Source: Rhodanobacteraceae bacterium (GTDB taxonomy: Bacteria > Acidobacteriota > Terriglobia > Terriglobales > Acidobacteriaceae). Taken from it: 64,000 nt of DNA. The stretch is taken from positions 1 through 64,000 of the forward strand of contig JANXWZ010000147.1 in assembly GCA_025350865.1 (NCBI GenBank), read 5' to 3'. The position numbers were made by a program, and so were the translations under genes. The notes beneath the pieces were generated by a model. The model ran no database searches, was not told the DNA's origin, and worked only from the letters and a program-made list of their open reading frames with translations. Each line of letters begins with the position of its first letter. The stretch's first letter is position 1. This document shows, in pieces, positions 8,768 to 17,497 of this stretch.

Positions 8768-9786
8768 CGGATCGTCCAATCCTGACTGGCACCAGGGGCG
8801 ATGTGAATATGAATGTATGCCTCGGGTGCGATCACGGTCGGAACTGACCAGAAATTGATACTGGCGAGCGGGGAATCGCTCGTCTGCTCCACGCCAACGC
8901 CGGTCTTCATGTTCTTTACGATGAAGTCGTAGTCAGAGGGACTGCTGGAGAAGCCGGTGATGCCACTTTGGACTGACTGCCGCTCCTGCAGCTCGCTGTG
9001 ATAGACGAGGTCGCGCCCAACCAGTTCGCCACCGTTCGCAAGCGCACGGGTCGCTGTTGGCGTGAACGCAAAGTGGACGGACAGGTCGGGACCGGTGGTT
9101 ACGTTATCCAGCCGAAAGAAGTCGTGATCGTAGACGTCGGTGTCGATTGTCTTGGTGCCGGTATTTTTCATGTGGTGGTGGATCGCCAGTACCGGCGAAC
9201 CTTTTTCCAACTCGAGCGTCTTGGTGTAGTCGTACCCATAGCCAACCGGAGAAGTCAGGCTCTGCGTGATGGCGACCTCGTTTGGCTTGGCCTTGAAGCT
9301 CCACTTGCCGTGATCGACGATCGGGTAAGGCGTTGAAAACTTATACGGTGCATCATCCAGTCTGCGCAAAACACCGACACCCGGCTTGACAAACAGATCG
9401 CCCGCCTTGGCGTCTTCAAAACCAAGCGGCGCCTTGGACTCGAGCGAATTGAATTCTTCCACCGGTCCGGCCAGTGCATCGTGACCCATGGGGTCGTGGG
9501 TCGGCCGCCACGGGTTGAAGTATGTGTGTCCATCATAGGAGAGGCAGGGAATGACGCCGGACCAGTCGAAACGTGAGCCGCGGTACCAACCCTTGTCAGC
9601 ATCCGGAAGATCGATGAGTGCGTGGACCGATCTGTTGGAGATGGATACCTGTGGCACATCGGTTGAAATCTGGCTGGCGCAGGGGTCGGGAGCTTTTTGT
9701 GAGCTGTTGGCCTGGGCCGACGCTGCCGGCCCTAGAAGCGACGTGCTGAAAACCGCAAGCGATGCGCAAACGCAGATAGCCTTCAA
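8746..9786 (-). CDS. Secreted protein, probable galactose-mutarotase-like beta-sandwich
   Basis: About 346 residues. The start is placed at TTG 9786: GGAGG lies 8 bases before it, and translation from there gives a clean signal peptide KAICVCASLAVF...ASA. The upstream ATGs would add a polar tail in front of the leader. The mature protein has the run of beta strands, aromatic and histidine residues (AIHHHMKNTG, YDHDFFRLD, FNPWRPTHDPMGHD) seen in aldose-1-epimerase-like folds, but no family signature I can name with certainty. It is expressed from its own copy of the regulon promoter, so a role in the same pathway as the dehydrogenase and lactonase is likely, for example ring opening or binding of a sugar. 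Function uncertain. Confidence 0.6.
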   Translation of the reverse strand: MKAICVCASLAVFSTSLLGPAASAQANSSQKAPDPCASQISTDVPQVSISNRSVHALIDLPDADKGWYRGSRFDWSGVIPCLSYDGHTYFNPWRPTHDPMGHDALAGPVEEFNSLESKAPLGFEDAKAGDLFVKPGVGVLRRLDDAPYKFSTPYPIVDHGKWSFKAKPNEVAITQSLTSPVGYGYDYTKTLELEKGSPVLAIHHHMKNTGTKTIDTDVYDHDFFRLDNVTTGPDLSVHFAFTPTATRALANGGELVGRDLVYHSELQERQSVQSGITGFSSSPSDYDFIVKNMKTGVGVEQTSDSPLASINFWSVPTVIAPEAYIHIHIAPGASQDWTIRYRFFDK

Positions 9787-9861
9787 TTCCATCTCCTCCA
9801 TTGCTTTCAAAATGGCGTTCATTGAAAGCAATGCTTAATCTTGTTTCCTAAGGAAAGACAC

Positions 9862-9891
9862 ACACTAGCACTATCCTGTTAGACAGGTCAA
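9862..9891 (-). promoter_or_regulatory. Regulon promoter copy 3 (minus strand)
   Basis: Read on the minus strand: TTGACC (9891-9886), palindrome CCTGTCTAACAGG (9887-9875), 18-base spacer, then TGcTAGTGT with the hexamer TAGTGT at 9867-9862. It faces the mutarotase-like gene that starts at 9786. Confidence 0.8.
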
Positions 9892-9980
9892 TCACCTTGT
9901 CGAAATCCGAACAGCTTTTCTGCGATTTTCCGGTTTCGAAGTTGCTTATGGAACGCCGACCGGTTTTCTTGACTGACCGC

Positions 9981-10010
9981 TTGACCTGTTCAACAGGGGT
10001 CTGCTACGCT
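9981..10010 (+). promoter_or_regulatory. Regulon promoter copy 4
   Basis: TTGACC (9981-9986), palindrome CCTGTTCAACAGG (9985-9997), 18-base spacer and extended -10 TGcTACGCT with the hexamer at 10005-10010. It drives the dehydrogenase/four-cupin/lactonase genes. Confidence 0.8.
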
Positions 10011-10146
10011 TCCGTCTCGATTCATGTTCTGTAGGTTTGCCTCATATAGGCAAAAGGTGGGCAGGTTCTCAGCGGACCTTTAGTTCGCGCGAGTCTCCGC
10101 GGAAGCGTTGTTTCAATCAGTGGTTATCTCCTGGAGGTTCATCAGT

Positions 10147-12108
10147 ATGGGTTTACGTGGGCGCGTGGTTGGCGGGGTTTCATCGATCTTTCTTTGTGTC
10201 GCAATGACCAGTTTTGGGCAAGCCCCGCGTGTTGCACAACCAGGCGGCGATTGGCCGATGTATGGCCATGACGGCGCCAGCACACGCAATTCGCCCCTGA
10301 CCCAGGTCACTCCGGAGAACGTCAGCAAACTGAAGAGGGCGTGGACGTTTCACATGTCACCGACGAGGCCCGAGCCTGCTGCCCCAGCCGCCCCTGCTCG
10401 TCCAGGCAACGGTGGCGCGCCTGCGGGAGGTGCTCGCGTCCGCGCACGGAGAAGTGAGGCGTCGCCACTGATGATCGATGGCGTCCTCTACCTGCCGACC
10501 CCGTTCAGCCGCGTGATTGCGCTGGACGCGATCACGGGCAAGCAGATATGGGAATATCAGTTGGCCAACTTCGACAATGCCTCGACGCGCGGAGTGGCCT
10601 ACTGGCCGGGCGACGGGAAGAAGCTTGGGCCGCGCATCGTCTTTGGCACTGCCGCTGGCTCGCTGATCGCTCTGAACGCCAAGACCGGCAAGCCTGCTGA
10701 AGGTTTCGGCGCCGACGGTATCGTCGATTTCAAAGAAGGCGTCTCGAACGGGTTCAAGTCGCAAATCGGCATGAGCTCGCCGCCCTCTATTTACAAGAAT
10801 GTAATCATCACCGGTATACGTGTCCAGGAGCAGCCTGCGCTCGGCCCTTCGGGCGATACGCGTGGCTGGGATGTGGTGACCGGCAAGCTGCTGTGGACGT
10901 TCCACACGGTCCCGCGGCCGGGTGAGGAGGGCATTGAGACGTGGATGACGCCCAATTCCTGGAAGAACCGTTCGGGCACCAACGCCTGGGGATTCCTGAG
11001 TGTGGATCAGGAAACGGGGACAGTCTTCGTCCCGATTGGTGGGGCTTCGCAGGATGAGTACGGCGGCGACCGCAAGGGTGCGGATCTCTACAGCCAGACG
11101 CTCGTCGCTCTGGATGCGTTGACCGGCAAGAAGAAGTGGCACTTTCAGATGATCCACCACGACACGTGGGATTACGACTTCGGCGGCGCGCCGATTCTGG
11201 CCAAAGTTCACCGTGGGACGGAGACCATTCCGGTCGTCGTGCAGACCAATAAGACAGGTCTGGTTTGGATTCTTGATCGCCGCGATGGCACCCCGATCTA
11301 CGGCGCAGAAGAGCGCCCGATTCCGGCGAGCGACGTGCCGGGTGAGGACTCGTGGAATACCGAGCCGTTCCCGCAGAAGCCGGCGCCGCTCTCGCGGATG
11401 ACCTTCAAGAAGGAGGAACTGGCGCAAGTGTCGGCGGAGCACACAAAGGCTTGCGAGGAATTCTTCACGAAGTGGCCGACAACCCATAATGATGGGCCGT
11501 TTACGCGCTATGGAATGCAGCCTTCGGTCGTATTCCCGGGTACGTGGGGCGGTTCGAACTTCCAGGGTGGAACCTACGATCCGAAGACGAACCTTATCTT
11601 TTACAACGTGAACGACTACGCGGATTACGGCCAGATGGTGGCTACGGCTCCGGGGTCGTCCCTGCCGTACGAGCGCAAGGGGCCGCTGGGCGGGAAGTAC
11701 GACCGCTTTGCCGACCCGAAGACGGGCTGGCCCTGCCAGGCTCCGCCGTGGGGTGAGTTGGTTGCCCTGAATGTGGATACAGGGGAGTACGTCTGGCGCC
11801 AACCGTTCGGGACCATTCCCGAACTGGAAGCCAAAGGCGTCATGAACACCGGTTCGCTGAATATGGGTGGCGGAATGACGACTGCTTCCGGTCTGCTCTT
11901 TATTGCGGCGACTCCTGATATGCACTTCCGCGCCTTCGAGGAGAAGACCGGAAAGATGTTATGGGATACAACGCTGGAAGCCGCCGGGGCCAATTCTCCC
12001 ATCACTTACAGGGGCAAGGATGGCAAGCAGTACATCGTGATCATCGCTACCGGTGGCGCCTTCGGCCAAAGCAGCGGAGACGTCGTGGCGGCATACGCGT
12101 TGCCGTAA
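10147..12108 (+). CDS. PQQ-type quinoprotein dehydrogenase, beta-propeller
   Basis: About 653 residues with a signal peptide ending near SFGQA. The mature protein begins WPMYGHDGASTRNSPL, the standard opening of PQQ-dependent alcohol/glucose dehydrogenases, and has repeated propeller W-motifs (KQIWEYQL, GKLLWTFHT, KKKWHFQMIHHDTWDYD, GEYVWRQPF, GKMLWDTTLE). Near the C-terminus it has the family's GGMTTASGLLFIAATPD. It has no C-terminal cytochrome domain. The start is ATG 10147, with GGAGG 9 bases upstream; an earlier in-frame TTG lacks a site. It likely oxidises an alcohol or sugar in the periplasm and passes electrons to a cytochrome such as the one at 8390. A Pro/Ala-rich insert near residues 75-100 is unusual. 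Substrate unknown. Confidence 0.88.
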   Translation: MGLRGRVVGGVSSIFLCVAMTSFGQAPRVAQPGGDWPMYGHDGASTRNSPLTQVTPENVSKLKRAWTFHMSPTRPEPAAPAAPARPGNGGAPAGGARVRARRSEASPLMIDGVLYLPTPFSRVIALDAITGKQIWEYQLANFDNASTRGVAYWPGDGKKLGPRIVFGTAAGSLIALNAKTGKPAEGFGADGIVDFKEGVSNGFKSQIGMSSPPSIYKNVIITGIRVQEQPALGPSGDTRGWDVVTGKLLWTFHTVPRPGEEGIETWMTPNSWKNRSGTNAWGFLSVDQETGTVFVPIGGASQDEYGGDRKGADLYSQTLVALDALTGKKKWHFQMIHHDTWDYDFGGAPILAKVHRGTETIPVVVQTNKTGLVWILDRRDGTPIYGAEERPIPASDVPGEDSWNTEPFPQKPAPLSRMTFKKEELAQVSAEHTKACEEFFTKWPTTHNDGPFTRYGMQPSVVFPGTWGGSNFQGGTYDPKTNLIFYNVNDYADYGQMVATAPGSSLPYERKGPLGGKYDRFADPKTGWPCQAPPWGELVALNVDTGEYVWRQPFGTIPELEAKGVMNTGSLNMGGGMTTASGLLFIAATPDMHFRAFEEKTGKMLWDTTLEAAGANSPITYRGKDGKQYIVIIATGGAFGQSSGDVVAAYALP

Positions 12109-12159
12109 CGTCTTCCCGAGGATCTTCCTGCCCCACGCTTCACAGCATCTGGAGGTCGT

Positions 12160-13908
12160 ATGAGAAGAATGCTAGTCCTTTTGTTCGTTGCAGGTTGCCT
12201 TACTGCTACGGCGTGCGATGCGCAGCAGGCACCGCGTCGTGGCGGTGTTCAGGCTCAGGCAACGACTCGCGAAGATGCTCTGGACCCCACGCCTGTCGAC
12301 CCTGCTACCGATCCCAATATCGACATGTTCATCAACGACTACCGCAACTCCAAAGCTCGCACGGTTTACGGCAGCCTCGTCTTTCGCGACATTCTGACCA
12401 GGCTGGATGGGGTGGACAAACTGCATCCCGTGAAACGAGGCGCAGTGCTCAGCGACATTGCGGTGGTTAGCTACGCCACGCTGGCTCCCGGCGCCACTGC
12501 CAGCGGGAAGGTAGCTGCGGGGAACGTGCAGATCTTTCTTGCCGTCGGCGGCGAGGGCAAAATCACGGTCAATTCTAAGACATCCGAACTCAAAGATGGT
12601 GTTGGCTTCACGCTTTCACCAGACTTCGATTTCAAATTGACGAGCACAGGGAAAGCGCCACTCGCTTTCTACGTGCGGGAAGAACCGATTCCGGCCAACT
12701 TCAAGGCTACCCCAGACCTGGTGGTTATAAGCCGATGGGACAACGACCGCAGAGTTGGCGCGCACTGGGTCCATACCTGCAACGGTGGTCCCAATGGCCT
12801 GAATCTCTGCACAATCCCTCCGCATACGATGCCGCAGCCGCACAGTCATCCCATGGAAGAGGCTTGGATCATGGTGAAGGGGGAGACCACCCTGTCTCTC
12901 GGCAAAGATCTTCGTAGCATGACGCCCGGGCAGGCGTACCGCATCCCCCCGACCGGCGTCACGGCACACAGCAATATCAACTGGACGGACGAGCCTGTTG
13001 AGATGATCTACATGGGACCGCTGTCGCGTGGAGCAGGCGGCGGTGGGCCGCAGGCAGCAGGGTTAGGAGCGCCTCCTGCCGGTGGGCAAGGTGGTCCTCA
13101 GGGTGGGATGGACTTCGCAAGGCTAGATAACAGCGCGATCAATCCGGCGACCGAGCCAGACGTGGACATGTACACGGGCAACTGGCGTGATGCGTTCCCC
13201 AAAATTATGCACGGCAATCTGTACGTCCGAGATATGCTGACGGCTCTGCAGGGAACTGACAGCCTCCATCCGGTCCGCAAGGGTGCGGTTCTGACCAACG
13301 CCGAGGCGGTGAGTTACGCCATGCTGGAGCCGGGTTCCACGGCCCATCCAATCGCGGGCGAACTGAAGGGAATTCAGCAGAGCTTTGTCGTCAACTCCGG
13401 CACCGGCATTATCAAGTCCGGCGACAAGACCTTCGAACTGTCCAAGGGGAAGGCGTTCATCATCACGCCGGGGCTCGACTTCAAAATGACCGGAACAGGC
13501 GACCACTACGTGACGTTCTATGTCGTCAGTGAAAAGCTGCCTGAAGGGTTCAAGCCGAAGTCGACGCTCGACGTTGTAGACAACAGTGCGAAGCCGCAGG
13601 TCACCAACGCCTGGCACGACAAGGAACGCGCCCTCATCACAACTGCCGATGGTCTAAGCGACTACCATGCACTCACGCAGGTTGAGCTTCCCTCAATGAA
13701 AATGTCGCGGCCCTACAGCGCTGCCCAGGGGGTCGAGGAAATCTGGATCGCCACGGATGGCGATGTCGACATGCTTTTCGGCAAGGAGTTGCGGAAGTTG
13801 CCTGCCGGCACGGCGTACCGAGTGCCGTCAACAGGGAAGACCGCGCACGCAAACATCAACGTGTCTTCTGCGTCGGCGAAATTTCTTTACATGGTAAGTG
13901 GTAACTAA
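12160..13908 (+). CDS. Secreted four-cupin-domain protein (internal duplication)
   Basis: Protein of 582 residues with a signal peptide (MRRMLVLLFVAG, cysteines near residues 14 and 19, so a lipoprotein is possible). Two homologous halves start at about residues 45 and 325: DPATDPNIDMFINDYRNS matches NPATEPDVDMYTGNWRDA, and LHPVKRGAVLSD matches LHPVRKGAVLTN. Each half has two cupin barrels. Only the second barrel of the first half keeps a metal site, QPHSHPMEEAW; the equivalent in the second half reads RPYSAAQGVEEIW and has lost both histidines. A Gly/Pro/Gln-rich linker of about 30 residues joins the halves. GGAGG precedes the ATG. It lies between the dehydrogenase and the lactonase in one transcription unit. 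Enzymatic role not known. Confidence 0.78.
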   Translation: MRRMLVLLFVAGCLTATACDAQQAPRRGGVQAQATTREDALDPTPVDPATDPNIDMFINDYRNSKARTVYGSLVFRDILTRLDGVDKLHPVKRGAVLSDIAVVSYATLAPGATASGKVAAGNVQIFLAVGGEGKITVNSKTSELKDGVGFTLSPDFDFKLTSTGKAPLAFYVREEPIPANFKATPDLVVISRWDNDRRVGAHWVHTCNGGPNGLNLCTIPPHTMPQPHSHPMEEAWIMVKGETTLSLGKDLRSMTPGQAYRIPPTGVTAHSNINWTDEPVEMIYMGPLSRGAGGGGPQAAGLGAPPAGGQGGPQGGMDFARLDNSAINPATEPDVDMYTGNWRDAFPKIMHGNLYVRDMLTALQGTDSLHPVRKGAVLTNAEAVSYAMLEPGSTAHPIAGELKGIQQSFVVNSGTGIIKSGDKTFELSKGKAFIITPGLDFKMTGTGDHYVTFYVVSEKLPEGFKPKSTLDVVDNSAKPQVTNAWHDKERALITTADGLSDYHALTQVELPSMKMSRPYSAAQGVEEIWIATDGDVDMLFGKELRKLPAGTAYRVPSTGKTAHANINVSSASAKFLYMVSGN

Positions 13909-13988
13909 GAAACGTTTGCTGATCTTTGAGCGCAGCGATGTCAGTCGCACGACCGACAGCAGGCAATGAACCTGGGAGATATTCAGCA

Positions 13989-15035
13989 ATGAAGTTGATG
14001 GCAACGAATTCGATTGTCGTTCTGGCGAGTGGACTGGTTCTGGCCTGCGCCGTACCGGCTTTCGGACAGATGGCCGTTCACGAAGCGGTTGCTTCCGCAA
14101 AGATTGTTCGCAAGTCGCCGGCTCTCGACGCGTTGATCGCGCCGGATATAAAGATTGAAAAAATCGCTACCGGCTTCCTCTGGACGGAAGGGCCCATGTG
14201 GCGCAAAGGTGCTCTCTGGTTTAGCGATCTGTCCGGCAACAAGATGTACAGCCTTACGCCGGATGGCAAGCTGAAGGTGCAACTAGACAAGGCGGGCGGA
14301 CTGCAGAGCTTTCCGGCGGGTGGCTACGGCGGCTCGAATGCGATGGTCGCCAACAAGGATGGCTCGGTCTTGATGATGCAGCACGGCATGCGTCGCATTG
14401 TGCAGCTGGACGACAAGATGAACGTGAAGCCGTTGGTGGACATGTATCAGGGCCAGCCGTTCAACAGCCCGAATGACCTGGTTTTTACTGCAGATGGCGC
14501 GCTGTATTTCACCGACCCACCGTACGGCTTTTATGATCCGAGTGCGCCCGATAAGGATCCGGACAAAGACCCTCGCCATCTCAACAAGATCAATGGCGTG
14601 TACCGGCTAAAGGATGGCAACCTGACTGCGGTCATCACCGATTTGCCGCGTCCCAACGGCCTCGCTTTCTCCAAGGACGGTAAGACCTTCTACGTTTCCA
14701 ACTCGCAGAACCCGCAAGCGATCTACAAGTACGATGTCACACCCGATGGCGCTTTGGTCAATCGGCAGGTGTTCGCCGATCTGAGCAAGGAACCAGGGGA
14801 TGGGAACCCGGACGGGATGAAAGTGGACTCGCAAGGGAACCTCTGGGCTTCGGGTCCGGGCGGCTTCCGCATCTTTTCACCGAAGGGCCAATTGCTCGGC
14901 CAGATTGTTCTGCCTGAGGTCACGTCCAACCTGGCGTGGGGCGGGGATGACGGCATGACGGCTTACTTCACGGCCGCAACAAGTATCTACAAGATTCAAG
15001 TCAAGATTCCCGGTCAGCTCCCGGTGTACCACTGA
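13989..15035 (+). CDS. SMP-30/gluconolactonase-family protein, secreted
   Basis: About 348 residues with a signal peptide ending near PAFGQ. It is a six-bladed propeller of the SMP-30/LRE lactonase type: TEGPMWRKGALWFSD carries the metal-binding glutamate, NSPNDLVFTADGALYFTDPPYG the metal asparagine and aspartate, then LPRPNGLAFSKDG and GNPDGMKVDSQGNLW. Members hydrolyse sugar or other lactones using a divalent cation. The start is ATG 13989, with GGGAGA 9 bases upstream; the longer form from 13926 would precede the leader with a polar extension. It is the third gene after the promoter at 9981. A lactone produced by the quinoprotein dehydrogenase is the natural substrate (inference). Confidence 0.87.
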   Translation: MKLMATNSIVVLASGLVLACAVPAFGQMAVHEAVASAKIVRKSPALDALIAPDIKIEKIATGFLWTEGPMWRKGALWFSDLSGNKMYSLTPDGKLKVQLDKAGGLQSFPAGGYGGSNAMVANKDGSVLMMQHGMRRIVQLDDKMNVKPLVDMYQGQPFNSPNDLVFTADGALYFTDPPYGFYDPSAPDKDPDKDPRHLNKINGVYRLKDGNLTAVITDLPRPNGLAFSKDGKTFYVSNSQNPQAIYKYDVTPDGALVNRQVFADLSKEPGDGNPDGMKVDSQGNLWASGPGGFRIFSPKGQLLGQIVLPEVTSNLAWGGDDGMTAYFTAATSIYKIQVKIPGQLPVYH

Positions 15036-15040
15036 TCGGC

Positions 15041-15070
15041 TTGACCTGTCCGACAGGTTTCTGCTATGGT
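15041..15070 (+). promoter_or_regulatory. Regulon promoter copy 5
   Basis: TTGACC (15041-15046), palindrome CCTGTCCGACAGG (15045-15057), 18-base spacer and extended -10 TGcTATGGT with the hexamer at 15065-15070. It begins 5 bases after the lactonase stop and faces the cupin at 15140. Confidence 0.8.
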
Positions 15071-15139
15071 TCGTCTGCTTATCGATGACCCGCTTTATTG
15101 ATTTCCTATAGAACGACAGCCCAAGAAAAGAGGATGGAA

Positions 15140-15547
15140 ATGTCTACGGAATTGCCAGTTGCCAGTGCGGAAGAGTTCAAGAAACGCGTAATCCATCAGC
15201 CTGATCTACCACCCACTGAGCTCGTCGCAGGCTCCAACTCCCGGCTGGTTGTCGGTGAGCAAGCGATGATCAGCTTCCTGAAGATGGACGCTAATTCCTA
15301 CTTTGCGCCGCACTCCCATCCGCAAGAGCAGATCATGATCGTCCTCGAGGGATACTGCGACGAGATCATTGAAGGCAAGCTGTATCGGGTTCAAAAAGGA
15401 GATGTCATCATTCTTCCGCCGCATGTGGTTCACGGTGCATATATCCGCGACGTAGACGTTTACGCGATCGACATCTTCGGCAGTCCACGCGGCGACTACA
15501 TGATGAAGATGATGCAGAACATGGTAGCCATCCACGCGCAGAAGTAA
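15140..15547 (+). CDS. Single-domain cupin, KdgF-like
   Basis: About 135 residues, with no signal peptide, so probably cytoplasmic. One cupin barrel with the complete metal site HSHPQEQ, then EGKLYRVQKGDVIILPPHVVHGA. The C-terminal IDIFGSPRGDYM recalls the closing motif of KdgF, which helps linearise unsaturated uronates to 2,5-diketo-3-deoxygluconate. AGAGG lies 6 bases before ATG 15140; an ATG two codons earlier is possible. It is first in the unit with the second TIM-barrel/secreted-protein pair. Resemblance to KdgF is motif-level only; another small cupin isomerase is possible. Confidence 0.72.
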   Translation: MSTELPVASAEEFKKRVIHQPDLPPTELVAGSNSRLVVGEQAMISFLKMDANSYFAPHSHPQEQIMIVLEGYCDEIIEGKLYRVQKGDVIILPPHVVHGAYIRDVDVYAIDIFGSPRGDYMMKMMQNMVAIHAQK

Positions 15548-15611
15548 GTTCAGGAACTAACCGTACCAGGCACGGCATGTAATTCGTGAAGATGGAGAAT
15601 GGTAGAGCGCT

Positions 15612-16682
15612 ATGACACTATCTCGACGCAAATTTTTTGCAGGGGCGGGGGCTGCGGCGAGTGCACTGGCGACAAGCTCACCTTCCAAGGCCTCCGCCCA
15701 GACTTCCGGAATGGTCAAAGAAGTTGGCCTGCCTCCCGTATGGGGTGAGGATTTTCTCTATCAGTGGAGTCCTCCGGAAAATGTCAAACGAGATCTGACT
15801 CCGGGCGCTGGAGTCATCCGGTTAAGCAACAGCGAGGACATCACGAACAAGGAAGGTACGGACTATGCCTCCATGTTCAAGACCATGCGCGCTGGTGGCT
15901 GGACGGCATGTGAGGCTGCGTCGGCGGCGTGGCTGAGCAGGAAGATGCCCGACTCTGAAGTCACCGAGATGAAGGCGCAACTGAAGGCCAACGACGTGCT
16001 GTTCTACAACATTCACTGCGCCGGCAACATCATTGCTCCCGATCCGGACGCGGAGATGTGGCAGAAGCATATTATCGATGCGATCCATTCTGCGGATCAG
16101 TGTGGTTGCAAGATGATCCTCACCCACACGGGCAGTATGTATCCCAACCGGAATATTGCGCATCCCCTGAACTGGAGCAAGCAAGGGTGGGAGCGGTCGG
16201 TCAAGGCGCTCAAGAACATCTGCAAGTCCACGGCGGGCAGCAAGATTTTGATTGGCATCGAACCGGTGAATACGGAGGCCATCAATAATCCATGGGCGAT
16301 GAAGCGTCTGCGGGACGATGTTGGCGACTCACGGATCGTGTGCGGCCTCGATATTCAGAACATGGCCCACCCCGGCGTCGCCTTCCGCATGACGGAGTTG
16401 CTGAACACCACATTCGAGCTGCTGCACGGCATGATCGGTTACATCCACGCCAAGGATTTTGTCTGGGACCAGATGTTACCCGGCCTGAGCTGGGCGATGA
16501 ACGGCACAGGCAATATGGACTACGAAGTCTTCCTCGCCCACATCAGCAGGATGCCGGACCCGATTATGTATGTTGAATTTCTGAGTTCTTCCGAGGAGTA
16601 TCAGCAAGCACAGCGGAATATACGGGCCATCGCCAGCAAAATTGGGGTCAAGATACACGGCACGCAGTCAGCTCTCGCATAA
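15612..16682 (+). CDS. Tat-exported TIM-barrel protein, sugar isomerase/epimerase superfamily (copy B)
   Basis: Protein of 356 residues with Tat leader LSRRKFFAG. From GLPPVWGEDFLYQW onward it is nearly collinear and mostly identical to copy A at 5255-6322, including every candidate active-site motif (NIHCAGN, LTHTGSM, GIEPVN, GYIHAKD, MYVEFLSS). Divergence is concentrated in the leader and in a few surface positions. Nucleotide similarity extends upstream over the ribosome-binding region (GATGGAGAATnnnnnAGCGCTATGACACTATCTCGACG), which points to a DNA-level duplication. It lies 64 bases after the cupin gene and 36 before its own small secreted partner. Confidence 0.82.
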   Translation: MTLSRRKFFAGAGAAASALATSSPSKASAQTSGMVKEVGLPPVWGEDFLYQWSPPENVKRDLTPGAGVIRLSNSEDITNKEGTDYASMFKTMRAGGWTACEAASAAWLSRKMPDSEVTEMKAQLKANDVLFYNIHCAGNIIAPDPDAEMWQKHIIDAIHSADQCGCKMILTHTGSMYPNRNIAHPLNWSKQGWERSVKALKNICKSTAGSKILIGIEPVNTEAINNPWAMKRLRDDVGDSRIVCGLDIQNMAHPGVAFRMTELLNTTFELLHGMIGYIHAKDFVWDQMLPGLSWAMNGTGNMDYEVFLAHISRMPDPIMYVEFLSSSEEYQQAQRNIRAIASKIGVKIHGTQSALA

Positions 16683-16718
16683 GTCGAGTGCACGATGTAA
16701 GAGGATGAGAACAGTCTT

Positions 16719-17282
16719 ATGAAAAAACAACTTCTGATGCTTGGCATGCTTTTGCTGCCGACTCTGGCCCTGGCAGCCACTCCTGACTTTAGCGGGACCT
16801 GGGCGCGGGACAACGCCACCAGCGACCCCGTCCCAAATCTGATGTACTGGATGACCCGCGTAGCCCCAGCCGCTGCCAGGGGCGGCGGTGGTGGGCAGCG
16901 CACACCCCAGGTGATCCTGACCATTCATCAGGATGCCAGGACGCTGCACGAAGCGGAGTCCCAAAGCATCGTGCGCGATTACATTCTGGACGGCAGTCCC
17001 CACCACCGTGCTTCCGACACTGGAATCCAAAAGGCTGACGTGACTGCCCAACTGCAGGCAGATAACCTGGTGATCGAGACTACCGGACCCTATGGGGGGA
17101 TGCCTGGGAACGTAACGCTGAAGGTGAAAGAAGTATGGTCGCTCTCGCCCGACGGGAAGACCTTGACGATCCTTACAACGCGGGACGTTCCCGCACGACA
17201 CCAGGAGTATAAGCAGGTCTACACACGGACGCAGGCCCAGCCCGGCGCTATGTGTTCCGCTGGCTGCGTAACTCCGAAGTGA
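16719..17282 (+). CDS. Small secreted protein with FSGTW motif (copy B)
   Basis: Protein of 187 residues with a signal peptide ending near LALAA. It is a clear paralog of 6369-6935: both have PDFSGTWARD, YWMTRVAP, a Gly-rich stretch, PGNVTLKVKEVWSLSPDGK and a C-terminal double-cysteine motif, here CSAGC. It is the last gene of its unit and a hairpin terminator follows. No known catalytic motif; accessory or binding role inferred from its constant pairing with the TIM-barrel gene. Confidence 0.65.
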   Translation: MKKQLLMLGMLLLPTLALAATPDFSGTWARDNATSDPVPNLMYWMTRVAPAAARGGGGGQRTPQVILTIHQDARTLHEAESQSIVRDYILDGSPHHRASDTGIQKADVTAQLQADNLVIETTGPYGGMPGNVTLKVKEVWSLSPDGKTLTILTTRDVPARHQEYKQVYTRTQAQPGAMCSAGCVTPK

Positions 17283-17336
17283 CCCAACTCATGATCAAGC
17301 GATCTTCTGCTTGAGTTGACATTCGCCACAGCTAAG

Positions 17337-17360
17337 CCCGGATAACCTAGTCCGGGTTTT
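17337..17360 (+). terminator. Intrinsic terminator
   Basis: Stem CCCGGA (17337-17342) with TCCGGG (17351-17356), 8-base loop, followed by TTTT and a T-rich tract. It closes the cupin/TIM-barrel/secreted-protein unit. Confidence 0.7.
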
Positions 17361-17497
17361 GCTGTTTCCAGCGGTCATTTCGCCCGAACGACAGGGCCCC
17401 GGCGACACGCTGGATGCGTCAAAATTTATTCCTCATGATGTATGTCGGCATTGCGGATGTTCCGTCTGGAAGTCTTTGGGGTCATTTTTTAAACGTC

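Larger units (their letters stand above)
9787..10146. other. Divergent intergenic region with two regulon promoters
   Basis: This 360-base stretch carries no gene. It holds two outward-facing promoters of the shared type (9862-9891 minus strand, 9981-10010 plus strand). A leader of roughly 130 bases follows before the dehydrogenase start. The region between the two operators (9892-9980) shows no further symmetric element. Confidence 0.75.

Noticed and set aside
10357-11925. A 522-codon minus-strand frame
   Set aside because: It is antisense to the quinoprotein dehydrogenase; Arg/His-rich translation with no recognisable motif or ribosome site.
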